From the NCBI GenBank assembly GCA_001701225.1, contig DAAQ01000014.1, forward strand, positions 1 through 8,456: a stretch of 8,456 nt of DNA, read 5' to 3'. The notes beneath the pieces are model-generated. The model saw nothing but the letters and a program-made list of their open reading frames with translations, was not told the origin of the DNA and ran no database searches. The translations under genes and the position numbers were made by a program. Shown in pieces: positions 5,659 through 8,456 of this stretch (positions are counted from its first letter, which is position 1; each line of letters begins with the position of its first letter). Source of the DNA: Bacteroidales bacterium H5 (GTDB lineage Bacteria; Bacteroidota; Bacteroidia; Bacteroidales; Muribaculaceae).

Positions 5659-8382
5659 ATGAAGAAAACTGCATTACTGCTCGCATCGGCTGTCGCGGCC
5701 ATGTGTGCCACGGCCCAGACCTATCCCTATCAGGACGAGTCGCTGACCCCTGCCGAGCGTGCCGCCGACATGGTGTCGCGCATGACCCTCGAGGAGAAGA
5801 TTGACCAGGTGGGACACCGTACCGCCGCCATAGCGCGCCTCGGGCTCCCGGGCTACAACTATTGGAACGAGGCCATCCACGGGGTGGCCCGCTCGGGTCT
5901 GGCCACGTCATTCCCGGTCTCCAAGGCCCTCTCGTCGACATGGGACCTGCCGCTGATATACGACGTCGCCACGGCCATCTCGGACGAGTGCCGCATCTAT
6001 AACAATGACAACAACAAGGGGCTGATATACTGGTGCCCCACCATCAACATGAGCCGCGACCCCCGCTGGGGACGCGACGAGGAGAACTATGGCGAGGACC
6101 CCTATCTGACGGGGCGCATCGCCGTCGAGTTCATCAAAGGGATGCAGGGTGACGACCCTAAACACTATAAGACCATCGCCACCGCAAAGCATTTTGCCGC
6201 CAACAACTATGAGAAGGGGCGTCACTCGACATCGAGCGATGTTGACGACCGCAACCTTCGCGAGTATTACCTTCCGGCCTTCGAGATGGCGGTCAAGGAT
6301 GCCAACGTGCGCTCGGTGATGAGCGCCTATAACGCCGTCAACGGCGTGCCGTGCGGTGCCAGCCATGAACTGCTCATAGACATCCTGCGCGACGAGTGGG
6401 GTTTTGACGGTTTTGTCACCTCAGACTGCGGTGCTGTCGAGGATGTTTTCAACAAGCACCACTATGTGGCCGGAGGGGCCGAGGCGTCGGCTGTCTCGAT
6501 GGTCAACGGCGAGGACCTGAACTGCGGCGATACCTTCCAGCTCTTCTGCAAGGAGGCCATAGAGAAGGGGCTCATGACCGAGGCCGACCTCGACAGGGCG
6601 CTGACCCGCGTGCTGGCCGCGCGCTTCTCGGTGGGCGAGTTCGATGCCAAGGGTAATGTGTCGTGGACCTCGGTGCCGTCGTCACGGCTCAACTGCGACG
6701 AGCACAAGGAGCTGGCCCTCAAGGCTGCCCGCGAGGCGATTGTGCTGCTCAAGAACAAGGACAATTTCCTCCCCCTCGACCCCACGAAGACCGTGGCTGT
6801 GATAGGCCCGCAGGGCAATACCATCACCCTCGGAGGATACTCCGGCTCGCCGACCGAGCTGACGACGCTGCTCGAGGGGATAGCCGCCAAGCATAACTAT
6901 GAGATAAACGACGGCACAGTGCAGTTTGAGGACTGCGACGAGCAGTCGGTGCCCTCGGGCAGCAAGCGCCTGACCCACGAGGCCAACGGCTCGGCCGGAA
7001 ACCTCGGATATATCTTTGACGGCGACTGGGTGGCCTTCAACGACGTCAATTTCGGTGCCGGACGTTCGCGCCTCGAGATATTCCATGCCGCCAAGAACAA
7101 GAACGCCACCGTGGTGAGGTTCTATCTCGACACGCTCGAGGGTGAGCCCGCGGCGGTAGTCACATGTCCCGTCACGGGCAACTGGAGCAAGTATGCCGTC
7201 ACCGCCATAGATGTAGACCCGTCGGTGTTCAAGGGCATACACAAGGTGTATACCAAGTTCGAGGGGGGCAACAACGGAGACAAGTATTGTGCCAACATGG
7301 ACTGGTTCAGGTTCTCGGACCCCTCGGTGACCAATCCGCTCGAAGAGGAGGGACCCGTCTATTTCTATAAGGGGTGCGACATCACCGGCACGGCGTCGAG
7401 CAACTTTGCCCGCGCCATGGAGATAGCTCAGAAGGCCGATGTCGTCGTCTTTGCCGCCGGTACCGACCTGTCGGTGTCTGACGAGAGCAACGACCGCACG
7501 TCGCTCGACCTCCCCGGCGACCAGCAGAAACTGCTCGAGTCTGTCTATGCCGTCAATCCCAATGTGGTGCTTGTGCTCCAGACCTGCTCCTCGATGACCA
7601 TCGGGTGGGCCAACGAGAATATCCCCGCCATTGTCGAGGCATGGTATGACGGTCAGGCTCAGGGACGCGCCATAGCCGACGTGCTCTATGGCGACTATAA
7701 CCCCTCGGGCAAGCTCACCTCGACGTGGTATGCGTCGCTCGCCGACCTGCCCAAGACAATGCTCGACTATGACATCCGCAAGGCAGGATACACATATATG
7801 TATCACAAGGGTACGCCTCTATATCCCTTCGGCTATGGCCTGAGCTATACCACATTCGAGTATTCGGGCTTTGCCCTCAGCTCGGGCCGTCTGGCCAAGG
7901 ACGGCGAGCTCGTGGCGTCGGCCACGGTGACCAATACCGGCTCGGTGGCAGGGGCCGAGGTGGTGCAGCTCTATGCACGCTGCAACTCGTCGATAGAGCG
8001 TCCGCAGAAACAGCTTGTGGGCTTTGCGCGTGTCGAGCTTGAGCCCGGGCAGTCGGCCACGGTCGAGATACCGGTGCGCCACGACCAGCTCGCATATTTC
8101 AACACAGAGAAGCAGACCTTCGATGTCGAGGAGGGCACGGTCGAGCTGATGCTTGCCGCCTCTTCGGCCGATGTCCGCGCCACCGAGACAATCACCACCG
8201 AGGGCGCCACTGTCAAGCTGACCTACCGCTCGTCCGAGTCGGCCATCAGTGACGTCATCGGCGATGCCGACGGCGCCTCCACCCTCATTTACAACCTCTC
8301 GGGCCAGTGCGTGGGTGACGACCTCAACCTCCTCGCCCCCGGCTTCTACATCACCTCGGGCAAAAAGATTGTCAGGAAATAA
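5659..8382 (+). CDS. Secreted GH3 glycoside hydrolase (beta-xylosidase/beta-glucosidase type) with inserted CBM6
   Basis: This 907-residue exo-acting retaining glycosidase has a signal peptide at 1-19 (KK, hydrophobic core, ATA before Q20). The N-terminal GH3 barrel spans about 28-330, with YWNEAIHGVA (68-77), RDPRWGRDEENYGEDP and TAKHF (175-179). The likely nucleophile is D256 in TSDCGAV. The second domain (about 350-415 and 560-700) has SDESNDR, where E609 is the candidate acid/base, then LDLPGDQ and YPFGYGLSYT. A CBM6-like module (about 421-553; FDGDWVAF, a TGNW turn, final NMDWFRF) is inserted between the two halves of that domain. A fibronectin-III-like domain (about 750-840) follows. 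The last 32 residues (IYNLSGQ, then PGFYI, GKKIVRK) look like a degenerate type IX secretion sorting tail. The YWNEAIHGVA motif leans towards the xylosidase/arabinosidase branch of GH3, but the substrate cannot be fixed. ATG 5659 is chosen because the in-frame TTG at 5623 lies inside the -7 box. Confidence 0.93.
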   Translation: MKKTALLLASAVAAMCATAQTYPYQDESLTPAERAADMVSRMTLEEKIDQVGHRTAAIARLGLPGYNYWNEAIHGVARSGLATSFPVSKALSSTWDLPLIYDVATAISDECRIYNNDNNKGLIYWCPTINMSRDPRWGRDEENYGEDPYLTGRIAVEFIKGMQGDDPKHYKTIATAKHFAANNYEKGRHSTSSDVDDRNLREYYLPAFEMAVKDANVRSVMSAYNAVNGVPCGASHELLIDILRDEWGFDGFVTSDCGAVEDVFNKHHYVAGGAEASAVSMVNGEDLNCGDTFQLFCKEAIEKGLMTEADLDRALTRVLAARFSVGEFDAKGNVSWTSVPSSRLNCDEHKELALKAAREAIVLLKNKDNFLPLDPTKTVAVIGPQGNTITLGGYSGSPTELTTLLEGIAAKHNYEINDGTVQFEDCDEQSVPSGSKRLTHEANGSAGNLGYIFDGDWVAFNDVNFGAGRSRLEIFHAAKNKNATVVRFYLDTLEGEPAAVVTCPVTGNWSKYAVTAIDVDPSVFKGIHKVYTKFEGGNNGDKYCANMDWFRFSDPSVTNPLEEEGPVYFYKGCDITGTASSNFARAMEIAQKADVVVFAAGTDLSVSDESNDRTSLDLPGDQQKLLESVYAVNPNVVLVLQTCSSMTIGWANENIPAIVEAWYDGQAQGRAIADVLYGDYNPSGKLTSTWYASLADLPKTMLDYDIRKAGYTYMYHKGTPLYPFGYGLSYTTFEYSGFALSSGRLAKDGELVASATVTNTGSVAGAEVVQLYARCNSSIERPQKQLVGFARVELEPGQSATVEIPVRHDQLAYFNTEKQTFDVEEGTVELMLAASSADVRATETITTEGATVKLTYRSSESAISDVIGDADGASTLIYNLSGQCVGDDLNLLAPGFYITSGKKIVRK

Positions 8383-8385
8383 CAC

Positions 8386-8419
8386 TTCTGCAACTGCCCT
8401 CTAAGAGGGCGTTGCAGAA
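8386..8419 (+). terminator. Long hairpin just after the GH3 stop codon
   Basis: TTCTGCAAC and GCCCTC (8386-8394 and 8396-8401) pair with GAGGGC and GTTGCAGAA (8405-8419), giving a 15 bp stem with one bulged T (8395) and a three-base loop TAA. It starts three bases after the stop codon. No T run follows, so it may act by stabilising the 3' end or with a partner factor, not as a textbook intrinsic terminator. The partial palindrome-arm copy begins one base later. Confidence 0.65.
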
Positions 8420-8420
8420 A

Positions 8421-8456
8421 CCCCGGCCGCGAGTCGGCGATATGTGGAAAGCCCCA
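8421..8456 (+). repeat. Partial third copy of the palindromic element arm, cut by the window end
   Basis: Positions 8421-8456 align without gaps to 11-46, with 32 of 36 bases identical. The mismatches are at the equivalents of 12, 15, 23 and 24. The last 22 bases (8435-8456) are identical to the first copy. The copy is in the same orientation as the left arm and opposite to the right arm at 245-289. Whether a complete element continues beyond the window cannot be seen. Confidence 0.8.

Noticed and set aside
5659..5718. Lipoprotein signal in the GH3 protein (Cys16)
   Set aside because: The residues before Cys16 (AAM) do not form a good lipobox, and a standard signal-peptidase I site ATA before Q20 fits better.
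2648..8382. Canonical Sus-type polysaccharide utilisation locus
   Set aside because: No SusD-like lipoprotein gene is present, and the barrel protein is closer to the OMP_b-brl_3 type than to SusC. A looser nutrient-uptake role remains possible.

Overview
The window looks like chromosomal DNA from a gut-type Bacteroidales bacterium. The Muribaculaceae or a similarly GC-rich family is my best guess, because the genes are GC-rich. Two intergenic regions carry the Bacteroidetes promoter signature (TTTG, 20 bp, TAnnTTTG) and a third carries its -7 box. The protein set also fits: a BlaI/M56 pair, a CarboxypepD_reg-like plus plug outer-membrane barrel protein, and a secreted GH3/CBM6 glycosidase. 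The family assignment is inference from style, not from a marker gene.

Layout. Positions 1-360 contain no credible gene. Instead there is a roughly 280 bp nested palindrome (11-289) whose outer arms are 45 bp perfect inverted repeats. A strong promoter follows (357-388), with its -7 box inside the loop of a 19 bp perfect inverted repeat (361-414) that looks like an autoregulatory operator. It drives a BlaI/MecI-family repressor (417-806) and an M56 BlaR1-type membrane metalloprotease (809-2524). The two genes are translationally coupled. A second promoter (2563-2594) drives a 965-residue TonB-receptor-like outer-membrane protein (2648-5545). A 52 nt hairpin and a third -7 box precede a secreted GH3 glycosidase with an inserted CBM6 (5659-8382). 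After its stop codon there is a long hairpin, then the start of another copy of the palindrome arm (8421-8456), cut by the window end.

How the parts may work together. The BlaI/M56 pair is a signal-responsive repressor module, but the protease lacks the penicillin-binding sensor domain of classical BlaR1. Its periplasmic tail carries three repeats resembling the TonB-receptor plug 'VIDG' element, plus a segment resembling the 'VVGYGT' plug motif of SusC-type proteins. The next gene is itself an outer-membrane plug-barrel protein. This suggests, as inference, that the protease senses the state of an outer-membrane transporter or the TonB system rather than beta-lactams. The GH3 enzyme probably releases sugars from plant or host glycans in the periplasm or at the cell surface. 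A direct regulatory link from BlaI to the receptor or glycosidase genes is not shown, because the BlaI-type operator is seen only at the first promoter.
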